DNA of 13,918 nucleotides from Holophaga sp. (lineage in GTDB: Bacteria; Acidobacteriota; Holophagae; Holophagales; Holophagaceae), in NCBI GenBank assembly GCA_031292735.1, contig JARLGP010000038.1, positions 1 through 13,918 on the forward strand. Reading direction: 5' to 3'. The position numbers and the translations under genes were made by a program. Shown here in pieces: positions 7,694 to 13,849 of the stretch (the first letter of the stretch is position 1; each line of letters starts with the position of its first letter). Under the pieces are notes generated by a model. That model made no database searches. It saw only the letters and a program-made list of their open reading frames with translations, and was not told the DNA's origin.

Positions 7694-8981
7694 CCCGGAA
7701 CTGAGGGCGGACCTCCTGGCGGCGCGCGATTCCCGCGCGGAGCTGGTGCGGTCCGCCCTGGGCCGGGCCCCCGGCCCGGTCCTGATGATCAGCGCCAACC
7801 TGCCCGGGCCGGACAAGTTCCGCCCGGGCACCGCCCGGCTCCTGGGCGGCGCCCTGGAGCAACTGCGCCAAACCATCGGCCTGGAGCGGCTGGAAAGCGC
7901 CAGCGACCGGCTCGGCCTGTTCCACCTGGCCGGCACCGCCGCCGCGCCGCAAGCGGCCAAGCGCGCCGCCCTGGCCATCGAATCGGCGAGCCCCTCCGGG
8001 CGCCTGCTGGACCTGGACGTGTACGGCCCGGACGGGGTCCAGCTGGACCGCTCCGCCCTGGGCCTGCCGCCCCGGCCCTGCCTGGTCTGCGCCGAGCCGG
8101 CGCGGGACTGCATCCGCCTGGGCCGGCACGACCCCGGGGAGCTGGAGGCGCGGGTGGAGGCCATGCTGCGGCCCTGGCGGCCGGAACCGGGCCCCCTGGT
8201 GCCGGAACGGCTGGCGGCCAACCTCACCCTGGGCGCCCTGCGCGAACTGGAGCTCACCCCCAAGCCCGGGCTGGTGGACCGCCGGGACAGCGGTTCCCAC
8301 CCGGATCTCTCCCTGGCGGCCATGCACACCTCCGTGGCCCTGCTGCCCCGCTACTTCCTGGCGATCCTCCGGTGCGCCTCGGAGCAGCGGCCGCTGGCGG
8401 ATTTCGTGCAGGCCGGGGTGGAGGCGGAACAGCGCATGAACCTCGCCATCCAGGCCAACGCCCACAAGGGCTACATCTTCCTGGCCGGGCTGGCGCTCAT
8501 GGCCGCGGCCCGCCCCGGCGGCGCCGGACGGATGCCGGAGGCCGTCGCCGCCACGGCCCGGGCCTTCTTCGCCCAGTTCGGCGCCACCGGTTCCCACGGC
8601 GCGCGGGTCCGGGACCGGTTCGGCCTGGGCGGCATCCGGGCCGAGGCCATGGACGGGCTGCCGGCGGTGTTCCAGCACGGCTGGCCGCGCTACCGGGAGG
8701 CGCTGGAGGCGGGCTGGGATCCCGCCCGGGCCGGGTTCTACCTCATGGCGCTGCTCATGCAGCGGGTGGAGGACACCACCGCGGTGAGCCGCTGCGGGCT
8801 GGAAGGCCTGGAACGGCTGCGCCGGGACGGGCTTCGGCTGCAGCGGGAGCTGGAGCTGGGGCTGGATCCGGAGCCCATGCTGGCCGGGCTCAACCAGGAC
8901 TACCGGCGCTTGGGCCTGACCATGGGCGGGGTGGCGGACTGCATGGCGCTGACCTTCGCGCTGGAGGAGACGGATTATTAA
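7686..8981 (+). CDS. citXG: fused CitX-CitG: holo-citrate lyase synthase and prosthetic-group precursor synthase
   Basis: This single 431-residue protein joins two normally separate maturation enzymes. Residues 1 to about 165 are CitX, which transfers the phosphoribosyl-dephospho-CoA precursor to apo-CitD: GRLLDLDVYGPDG (105-117) and RPCLVCAEPARDCIRLGRH (130-148) with Cys132, Cys135 and Cys142. Residues about 170-431 are CitG, which makes the precursor from dephospho-CoA and ATP: LTPKPGLVDRRDSGSH (190-205), GVEAEQRMN, NAHKGYIFLAGLALM (258-272), GSHGARVRDRFGLGGIRAEA (302-321) and QRVEDTTAVSR. The same fusion order is known in Haemophilus influenzae. The start is GTG at 7686, overlapping the end of citF by 8 nt; no strong separate ribosome binding site is visible, so translation is probably coupled. 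It is the last operon gene, and 16 nt separate it from the convergent yeiH gene. Confidence 0.94.
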   Translation: MNDPELRADLLAARDSRAELVRSALGRAPGPVLMISANLPGPDKFRPGTARLLGGALEQLRQTIGLERLESASDRLGLFHLAGTAAAPQAAKRAALAIESASPSGRLLDLDVYGPDGVQLDRSALGLPPRPCLVCAEPARDCIRLGRHDPGELEARVEAMLRPWRPEPGPLVPERLAANLTLGALRELELTPKPGLVDRRDSGSHPDLSLAAMHTSVALLPRYFLAILRCASEQRPLADFVQAGVEAEQRMNLAIQANAHKGYIFLAGLALMAAARPGGAGRMPEAVAATARAFFAQFGATGSHGARVRDRFGLGGIRAEAMDGLPAVFQHGWPRYREALEAGWDPARAGFYLMALLMQRVEDTTAVSRCGLEGLERLRRDGLRLQRELELGLDPEPMLAGLNQDYRRLGLTMGGVADCMALTFALEETDY

Positions 8982-8997
8982 CTTTGTGGGGCCCCCC

Positions 8998-10083
8998 TCA
9001 GATTCGCCAGAGGGCATTGGCGCCCACCACCAGGCCCAGGGTGAGGAAGGCGATCAGCACCTCCCCCAGGGCGCCGACCACGAAGGGGCGCAGGCCCTGC
9101 CGGAACAACTGGCGGAAATTCATGCGCAGCCCCACCCCCGCGAAGGTCAGCAGGAAGGCCCAGCGGGAGAGATTGGCCAGGGCGGTGACCTGGGCCTTGT
9201 TGAAGGCATGGAAGGACAGCAGCAGGGACACCACCAGGAACCCCAGCACGAACTTGGGGAAGGTCTTCAGAAGGAACGCCGTGCGGTTCCCCACCTGCCC
9301 GGCCAGGCCCTTTCGGGACCAGTGGATGGCGAAGCCCAGGACCACAAAGCCGATCATGGCGTTGCGGGCGGTCTTGACCAGGATGGCGATCTTCCCGGCG
9401 GTGTCGGAATAGATGGCCCCCGCGGCGATCGTCTCCGCGGTGTTGTCCACCGCCAGCCCGGCCCAGACGCCGAACGCCCGGTCGCTCATGTGCAGGAAAT
9501 GACCGATCAGCGGGAACGCGAACAGCGCGAAGGCGCCCAGCGCCAGGATGGCGGCGATGGCCAGGGCCGCATCATCGTCCTCGGCGTCGATGGAGCCCTG
9601 GGCCGCGATGATCGCCGAAACGCCGCACACCGAGGTGCCCACCGCGAGCAGGGAGACCAGCTTGGGCTTGAGGCCGAACAGCCGCCCCAGCCAGACCATC
9701 AGGGCCAGGGAGCCGGCGATCTCCACCACCACCAGGACCAGGCTGATGCCGCCGAGTTTCAGCACGTCGCCGAGGAGGAAACGGGACCCGAGCAGCACGA
9801 CCCCGGCCTTCAACCAGAACTCATAGGTGGCGATGCCGGCCTCGAAAAGCTTCGGGATGCGGGTGACGTTGGCGATCACCAGGCCGATGAGGATGGCCCA
9901 GAGCACGTACTCGATGTTGGGAAACACGATCCGGTGGGCCTTGCAGTAGCCGTTGATGCCCTGTTCGGCGGCCTTGCCCAGGAGACCGACCACGGCGAGC
10001 AGGGCGATCCCCGGAACCAGGCCCGCCAGCTTGGCGAGCGAAGGAAAGGTCCGGGGTCGGGTGAGGGGAATGGCTTCAGACAT
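8998..10083 (-). CDS. yeiH: YeiH-family (UPF0324) putative sulfate exporter / inner-membrane transporter
   Basis: The 361-residue membrane protein has about ten hydrophobic segments and the signatures of the YeiH/UPF0324 (Cons_hypoth698) family: ILIGLVIANV (64-73), FWLKAGVVLLGSRFLLGDVL (89-108), VGTSVCGVSAIIAAQGSI (148-165), GLAVDNTAETIAAGAIYS and LTFAGVGLRMNFRQL near the end. Family members are commonly labelled putative sulfate exporters, but the substrate is not firmly established. The start at 10083 is set by AAAGGAG (10096-10090) 6 nt upstream and by the family's usual N-terminal layout; longer in-frame starts run into the microprotein gene. It lies 29 nt after that microprotein, in the same direction. 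Control by the cysteine attenuator further upstream (10306-10464), and the divergent siroheme/sulfite reductase genes, support a sulfur-related role. Confidence 0.86.
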   Translation of the reverse strand: MSEAIPLTRPRTFPSLAKLAGLVPGIALLAVVGLLGKAAEQGINGYCKAHRIVFPNIEYVLWAILIGLVIANVTRIPKLFEAGIATYEFWLKAGVVLLGSRFLLGDVLKLGGISLVLVVVEIAGSLALMVWLGRLFGLKPKLVSLLAVGTSVCGVSAIIAAQGSIDAEDDDAALAIAAILALGAFALFAFPLIGHFLHMSDRAFGVWAGLAVDNTAETIAAGAIYSDTAGKIAILVKTARNAMIGFVVLGFAIHWSRKGLAGQVGNRTAFLLKTFPKFVLGFLVVSLLLSFHAFNKAQVTALANLSRWAFLLTFAGVGLRMNFRQLFRQGLRPFVVGALGEVLIAFLTLGLVVGANALWRI

Positions 10084-10112
10084 GGGATGCTCCTTTCTTG
10101 GGGCGGGAAGGC

Positions 10113-10238
10113 TCACCAGGGAACCGATGGGATCAGGCCCAGGCGCACCAGGGCAGCAAGCAGGAAGGCCAGCAGCACCGCCCCGGTGTCGATGGAGAGG
10201 GCGCGGGCTGAAGGGGACGTGTGGGAAGGGTTGGTCAT
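10113..10238 (-). CDS. 41-residue single-helix membrane microprotein upstream of yeiH
   Basis: This small ORF has an unusually good ribosome binding site, GGAGGAGG (10253-10246), 7 nt before ATG. The first half is polar (MTNPSHTSPSARALSIDTG). The second half is one hydrophobic helix (AVLLAFLLAALVRLGLI, about residues 20-36) ending in PSVPW. A longer in-frame reading would extend upstream across the attenuator terminator and lacks a ribosome binding site, so the short form is preferred. It lies 29 nt before yeiH on the same strand and downstream of the same attenuator, so it should be co-expressed. I do not recognise a family. A small accessory subunit or stabiliser of the transporter is a reasonable guess from position, and no function is claimed. 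Confidence 0.65.
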   Translation of the reverse strand: MTNPSHTSPSARALSIDTGAVLLAFLLAALVRLGLIPSVPW

Positions 10239-10305
10239 GGATGGGCCTCCTCCATGGAAATCGGGCCACAGCGCCGCCGACTCCGGCAGGGCTGTTCCGG
10301 GGATG

Positions 10306-10347
10306 AAAAAAGAACCGGACCGCCGCTTCCGCGTTCGGTCCGGTTCT
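10306..10347 (-). terminator. intrinsic terminator / attenuator in the yeiH leader
   Basis: On the minus strand a perfect 12-bp stem (AGAACCGGACCG with CGGTCCGGTTCT, 13-nt loop) runs straight into six T residues followed by C. This is a textbook Rho-independent terminator, but it lies before the microprotein and yeiH genes, not after a gene. On the plus strand no T-run follows it, so it acts in the minus direction only. Its position, 32 nt after the stop of a Cys-Cys leader ORF, points to attenuation. Confidence 0.9.
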
Positions 10348-10378
10348 GGGAAGGGAGCTCTACGGGCTTCCGGAGGAC

Positions 10379-10450
10379 CTACGCGGGTGCGCTCCGGCCA
10401 CAACAGGCAAGGGCCCTGGGCGCCGTGCCGGGAAACAGGGAGATGGACAT
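10379..10450 (-). CDS. 23-residue leader peptide with tandem cysteine codons
   Basis: The short ORF starts at ATG (10450-10448), with GAGGAG (10464-10459) 8 nt upstream. It encodes 23 residues beginning MSISLFPG and ending GRSAPA. Residues 16 and 17 are Cys-Cys, both TGT (10405-10400). TGT is unremarkable alone, but adjacent Cys codons in a 23-codon frame before a terminator are the mark of a regulatory leader peptide. The stop is TAG at 10381-10379. The peptide itself probably has no function; ribosome position on it would sense charged Cys-tRNA. Similar Cys-rich leader peptides are known before sulfur genes in actinobacteria, but this sequence is not an obvious match to those. Confidence 0.65.
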   Translation of the reverse strand: MSISLFPGTAPRALACCGRSAPA

Positions 10451-10522
10451 GGGAGAAACTCCTCGGGGTGCGGATCCGGATTCCAGCCGCCCACCGGACG
10501 GGCCAGACGGATCGTGGCTGCG

Positions 10523-10553
10523 ATTATGGACAGACCGGGGGGGTCCCGGTCAA
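10523..10553 (-). promoter_or_regulatory. candidate sigma70 promoter for the leader-microprotein-yeiH unit, with internal dyad
   Basis: Reading the minus strand, TTGACC (10553-10548) and CATAAT (10528-10523) are good -35 and -10 boxes, separated by 19 bp, longer than the ideal 17. The spacer region contains a perfect 7-bp-arm dyad, GACCGGG-N5-CCCGGTC (10533-10551), overlapping the -35 box. A protein bound there would block RNA polymerase, or activate by changing the spacing, as MerR-type regulators do on 19-bp spacers. Transcription would begin near 10516, about 66 nt before the leader ATG. Confidence 0.5.
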
Positions 10554-10575
10554 GCATAATTTTACTTTTATTATC

Positions 10576-10590
10576 GGAAATCTAATTTCC
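10576..10590. promoter_or_regulatory. dyad GGAAAT-CTA-ATTTCC between divergent sulfur units
   Basis: GGAAATCTAATTTCC has perfect 6-bp arms around a 3-nt centre. It lies in the AT-rich part of the intergenic region, about 23 bp behind the -35 box of the minus-strand promoter. The word TCTAATTT in its right half recurs at 10675-10682, 94 bp away. This fits an operator serving one or both divergent units. The regulator is unknown. Confidence 0.35.
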
Positions 10591-10608
10591 CAGGGTGATC
10601 CAACGGCA

Positions 10609-10660
10609 TGGCGGTAATCCGCCACCCACAGTCCTTCCGCCTGCGGGTTCGCCCAGGCGG
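10609..10660 (+). promoter_or_regulatory. two adjacent hairpins in the 5' region of the siroheme genes
   Basis: TGGCGG-TAAT-CCGCCA (10609-10624, 6-bp stem, 4-nt loop) is followed by CCGCCT...AGGCGG (10637-10660), whose inner part is GGG-TTCG-CCC with a 2-nt bulge. A T-rich stretch (10667-10682) follows but is not directly attached. The element could be a weak terminator, a structured 5'-UTR of the plus-strand genes, or the upstream side of the minus-strand promoter. I matched it to no known riboswitch by eye. The rest of 10591-10852 shows no gene or clear promoter. Confidence 0.3.
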
Positions 10661-10852
10661 GAGCACTATTTCTTTCTAATTTGATAAATTTACTTGCTCA
10701 ACGGGATCCGGGAACCCAGACTGTCTTCACTCCGCCGCCGGTCCGCCGCCTTCCGCCGAACGCCCAGATGGCCGCCGCCATTGCTTTCGGCACCCCCAAG
10801 GCCCTGGCCGGCATCCGTTTCCCCGCCTTGCCGCCCATGCCCGGGAGCCCCC

Positions 10853-11701
10853 ATGACCGATCCAGCCCACTCCGGCCCCGAGCCCAGCGCCACGGGCTTC
10901 GTGAGCCTGGTGGGGGCCGGGCCGGGCCATCCCGACTTCCTCACCCTCCGCGGCCTGCGCCGGCTGGAGGCGGCCGACGTCATCCTCCCCGACGCGCTCC
11001 TGGACCCGGCCTTCCCGGCGCTCTATCCGGCCCGGGCCCTGGTCATCCCGTGCGGCAAGCGCTGCGGGCGGGCCGGCACCTCCCAGGAGCGGATCCACGG
11101 CCTGATGATCGGCCACGCCCGGCGCGGGCTCCGGGTGGTCCGGCTGAAGAACGGCGATCCCCTGCTGTTCGGCCGGGGCCACGAGGAGGCGCAGGCCCTG
11201 GCGGCGGCCGGGATCCCGTTCGAGCTGGTGCCCGGCGTGAGCGCCCTCCAGGCCGGCGCCGCCGCGGCCGGCCTCAGCCTGACCCACCGGGGCCTCGCCG
11301 ACGAGGTGCGCATCCTGGAGGGCCATCACCTGCTGGACCGGCCCAGGGACTGGGCGGCGCTGGCCGCCCCGGGCCCCACCCTGGCGCTGTTCATGGCCAC
11401 CCGCACCCTGCCCGGCATCGCCCAGCGCCTGCTGGCGGCCGGCGCCCCGCCGGACCTCCCCGTGGTCCTGGTGGAAGCCGCCGGCACCCCGGGGGAAACC
11501 ACCACCCGGTCGGCCCTGGCCTTCGCCGCCACCGGCCTCTTGCAGCCCCGCACCGAGGGTCCCGGCATCGTCTTCCTGGGACCCGCGGCGGGACTAAGGA
11601 TTGCTGCCCATGCCTACCCCGAACCCGCCGCGCAAGCTTCCCCTCTTTCTCGACCTGAGCGACTGCCGCGTGCTGCTGGTGGGCGGCGGCCGGACCGCTG
11701 A
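10853..11701 (+). CDS. cobA: uroporphyrinogen-III C-methyltransferase
   Basis: The enzyme adds two SAM-derived methyl groups to uroporphyrinogen III to give precorrin-2, the first step to siroheme. The 282-residue protein carries the family motifs: VSLVGAGPGHPDFLTLRGLR (SAM-binding loop near residue 20), RLKNGDPLLFGRGHEE, ELVPGVSALQAGAAAAGLSLTHRG and LALFMATRTL. ATG at 10853 is chosen because GGGAG lies just upstream and the conserved domain follows within 20 residues; the frame stays open further upstream but reads as Arg/Pro-rich noise. The last 30 or so residues run through the start of the next gene in another frame (92-nt overlap) and look unlike the family's C-terminus. A frameshift near 11590 is possible; see findings. 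It heads the siroheme-sulfite reductase operon. Confidence 0.9.
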   Translation: MTDPAHSGPEPSATGFVSLVGAGPGHPDFLTLRGLRRLEAADVILPDALLDPAFPALYPARALVIPCGKRCGRAGTSQERIHGLMIGHARRGLRVVRLKNGDPLLFGRGHEEAQALAAAGIPFELVPGVSALQAGAAAAGLSLTHRGLADEVRILEGHHLLDRPRDWAALAAPGPTLALFMATRTLPGIAQRLLAAGAPPDLPVVLVEAAGTPGETTTRSALAFAATGLLQPRTEGPGIVFLGPAAGLRIAAHAYPEPAAQASPLSRPERLPRAAGGRRPDR

Positions 11702-12227
11702 GGCCAGGCTGGGGGCGCTGCGGGCCGCCGGCGCCGGCATCCGCTCGGTGGCCATCCGCCACAGCGAAAGCTTCCTGCGCGAAGCCGAGCGCCTGGGCGG
11801 GGTGGACCTGATCCCGGGCCCCTATCAGTCCGCCCACCTGGAGGGCGTCCGCCTGGCGGTGAGCGCCACCAACGACCCGCGGACCAACAGCCAGGTGGCC
11901 CGGGAGGCCCGGGCACGAGGCATCTTCTGCAACGCCGTGGACGATCCGAAGGCCTGCGACGCCTTCTTCGCCGCCACCTTCTGCCGGGGCCCCTGGCGCC
12001 TGGCCATCGGCACCGACGGCACCTTTCCGGGCCTTTCCCGGGCGCTCCGGGAGGTGCTGGAGCTGCTCATCCCCCCGAACCACGGCTCGACCATTCAGGA
12101 ACTGGGCCGGCTGCGCCAGCAGCTCCGGGCCTCGCTCCCCGACCCGGAGCTGCGCCGCCAGCGGGTGGAACGCCTGGTGCGGGCCTTCCGCCGGGTCTAT
12201 TTCCCCACCAAGGAGAACCCATCATGA
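11610..12227 (+). CDS. sirC: precorrin-2 dehydrogenase / sirohydrochlorin ferrochelatase
   Basis: The protein corresponds to the N-terminal half of E. coli CysG (also Met8p/SirC). It oxidises precorrin-2 to sirohydrochlorin with NAD+ and, in many relatives, inserts Fe2+ to give siroheme. The 205 residues include the Rossmann motif CRVLLVGGGRTAEARL (19-34), AVSATNDP with Asp89 at the position of the CysG catalytic Asp, FCNAVDDPKACDAFF (106-120), and LAIGTDGTFPGLSRALRE (131-148), where the family usually reads ISTGG-SP. ATG at 11610 is preferred over TTG at 11601 because AAGGA (11596-11600) is well spaced for it. The 3' end overlaps the sulfite reductase start by 4 nt (ATGA). No separate ferrochelatase gene is visible, which supports a bifunctional enzyme. 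Confidence 0.9.
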   Translation: MPTPNPPRKLPLFLDLSDCRVLLVGGGRTAEARLGALRAAGAGIRSVAIRHSESFLREAERLGGVDLIPGPYQSAHLEGVRLAVSATNDPRTNSQVAREARARGIFCNAVDDPKACDAFFAATFCRGPWRLAIGTDGTFPGLSRALREVLELLIPPNHGSTIQELGRLRQQLRASLPDPELRRQRVERLVRAFRRVYFPTKENPS

Positions 12228-13849
12228 CCGAAAGCACCATGGAAACCCTCAAACGCGCCAGCCGCCAGTTGCGCGGCACCCTGGCCGAGGAGACCGCCGC
12301 CGCCGAGCCCGGCTACGGCAAGGATTCCGAGCAGCTGCTGAAGGCGCACGGCCTCTACCAGCAGAAGGACCGGGACCGCCGGGGCGAGAACCCGCCGCCG
12401 ACCCTCATGCTCAGGGGCCGCACTCCCGGCGGCCGGCTGGAGCCGGACCAGTACCTGGCCTGGGACCGGTTGGCCGACCAGTTCGGCGACGGCACCCTGC
12501 GGATCACCACCCGCCAGAGCATCGAGCTGCACGGGGTGCGCAAGCACGACGTCAAGCGCACCCTGCAGGACCTGCAGCAGGCCCTGCTGACCACCAAGGG
12601 CGCCTGCGGCGACCTGGTCCGCAACGTCACCCTGGCCCCGAACCCCTGGCAGAGGCCCGACCTGAGCCAGCTGGAGCCGGTGGCCGACCTCCTGTCCAGC
12701 CATTTCCTGCCCCGCTCCCGGGCCTATGCCGAGATCTGGCTGGACGGGGAGAAGGTTCCGGGGCCTGAGGTCGAGCCCATCTACGGGGCCACCTACCTGC
12801 CGCGCAAGTTCAAGATCGCGCTCACCGCGGCCGGCGAGAACCTGGTGGACCTGTACACCAACGACCTGGCCTTCGCGGCCACCTTCGCGGACGGGCGCCT
12901 GGAAGGCTGCTTCGTGTTCGCCGGGGGCGGCATGGGCATGACCCACAACGACCCCACCACCTTTCCCCGGCTGGCGGACCTGCTGGGCTGGATTCCCGCC
13001 AGCGGCGTCCTGGCCGTGGCCGAGGCGCTGGTGACCATCCTGCGGGATCACGGCAACCGCGAGGACCGCCGGCACGCCCGGCTCAAGTACCTCGCGGCCG
13101 CCCGGGGCATCCCCTGGTTGAAGGCGGAACTGGAGCGGCGGAGCGGGGTTCCCTTCAGCGACCGGGAGCTGCCGCCCTGGAACACCCCGGGGGTGCTGGG
13201 CTGGCTGCCCCGGGCCGACGGCACCTGGGCCCATGGGGTGCACACCCTGTCCGGCCGCATCGCCGGCCCCCTCAAGCAGGCCCTGGCCTCCGTGGTGGCC
13301 GCCCACCGGCTGCCGGTCCAGCTCAGCCCCGACCAGGACCTGATCCTTCTGGGCATTCCGGACGGGCAGCGGGCGGCGGTAGCCTCGGCGCTGCACCTGG
13401 GCGGCGCCCTGGAGGCGGACCCCCTGGCCCGCCGCGCCCTGGCCTGCGTGGCCCTGCCGCTGTGCGGCCTGGCCATCACCGAAGCGGAGCGGGCCCTGCC
13501 GGACCTCCTGGCGCCGCTGCGCGCCGCCCTGCTCCGCCACGGCCTGTTGGAGCGGGCGCCGGTGTTCCGGGTCACCGGCTGCGCCAACGGCTGCGCCCGG
13601 CCCTACAGCGCGGAGCTGGCCCTGGTGGGGCAGGCGGTGGGGAAGTACGCCGTCTGGGCCGGCGGAAGCCCCCAGGGGGACCGGCTGGCGTTCGAACTGC
13701 GCCAGAAGGTGTCGGTGGACGACCTTCCGGTCTTGTTCGATCGGCTGGTGGCCGCCTGGGCCGCGGAAGGCGAGCCCGGCGAACCGTTCGGGGCCTTCGC
13801 CCGGCGCCTGGGGCCGGAAGCCCTGGAGCAGCGTTTGACCGTTCGATAG
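12224..13849 (+). CDS. cysI: sulfite reductase hemoprotein (beta component), siroheme and [4Fe-4S]
   Basis: The enzyme reduces sulfite to sulfide with six electrons in cysteine biosynthesis. The 541 residues carry the duplicated nitrite/sulfite reductase architecture: LRITTRQSIELHGV (92-105), GDLVRNVTLAPNPW (129-142) and TYLPRKFKIAL (190-200) supply the basic substrate-binding residues (Arg97, Arg133, Lys195 and Lys197 by analogy with E. coli CysI). The cluster/siroheme cysteines are Cys408 and Cys414 (ACVALPLC, Cys-X5-Cys) and Cys453 and Cys457 (GCANGC, Cys-X3-Cys). The ALPLCGLAITEAERALP block favours sulfite over nitrite reductase. It starts in an ATGA overlap with sirC. No flavoprotein partner (CysJ) is seen before the window ends, so it may use ferredoxin or a gene further downstream. 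Confidence 0.94.
   Translation: MTESTMETLKRASRQLRGTLAEETAAAEPGYGKDSEQLLKAHGLYQQKDRDRRGENPPPTLMLRGRTPGGRLEPDQYLAWDRLADQFGDGTLRITTRQSIELHGVRKHDVKRTLQDLQQALLTTKGACGDLVRNVTLAPNPWQRPDLSQLEPVADLLSSHFLPRSRAYAEIWLDGEKVPGPEVEPIYGATYLPRKFKIALTAAGENLVDLYTNDLAFAATFADGRLEGCFVFAGGGMGMTHNDPTTFPRLADLLGWIPASGVLAVAEALVTILRDHGNREDRRHARLKYLAAARGIPWLKAELERRSGVPFSDRELPPWNTPGVLGWLPRADGTWAHGVHTLSGRIAGPLKQALASVVAAHRLPVQLSPDQDLILLGIPDGQRAAVASALHLGGALEADPLARRALACVALPLCGLAITEAERALPDLLAPLRAALLRHGLLERAPVFRVTGCANGCARPYSAELALVGQAVGKYAVWAGGSPQGDRLAFELRQKVSVDDLPVLFDRLVAAWAAEGEPGEPFGAFARRLGPEALEQRLTVR

Larger units (their letters stand above)
10306..10464 (-). promoter_or_regulatory. putative cysteine-responsive transcription attenuator
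   Basis: Four segments on the minus strand can pair in the trp/his manner. Segment 1 is CCGGAG (10397-10392), just after the two Cys codons. Segment 2 is CTCCGG (10375-10370), fully complementary to segment 1. Segment 3 is CCGGACC (10343-10337), the 5' arm of the terminator, which can pair with GGTC...CGG (10379-10370): 7 bp with a 3-nt bulge. Segment 4 is the 3' arm of the terminator. A ribosome stalled at Cys-Cys (10405-10400) would cover segment 1, freeing segment 2 to trap segment 3, giving read-through. A ribosome that reaches the stop codon would cover segment 2, giving termination. Pairings were found by eye; no folding energies were computed. Confidence 0.65.

Noticed and set aside
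6008..8329. 773-codon open frame on the minus strand opposite citE, citF and citXG
   Set aside because: Composition is His/Gly/Ala/Arg-rich noise typical of the antisense frame of GC-rich genes, and the plus strand carries well-conserved cit genes.
8982..8997. GGGGCCCC (8988-8995) as a terminator between convergent citXG and yeiH
   Set aside because: The palindrome has no room for a loop and no T-tract on either side, so it is not supported as an intrinsic terminator.
8986..10617. 543-codon open frame on the plus strand opposite yeiH and its leader
   Set aside because: Gln/Gly/His/Arg-rich without domains, and it runs through the terminator and promoter of the minus-strand unit; the YeiH reading is clearly real.
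10608..10679. 23-codon plus-strand ORF starting at ATG 10608, a possible second leader peptide
   Set aside because: No good ribosome binding site, no Cys or other run of regulatory codons, and it spans both hairpins; considered chance.
10694..10852. N-terminal extension of cobA to a TTG at 10694
   Set aside because: The 53 extra residues are Arg/Pro/Ser-rich with no family match; ATG 10853 has a ribosome binding site and fits the domain start.
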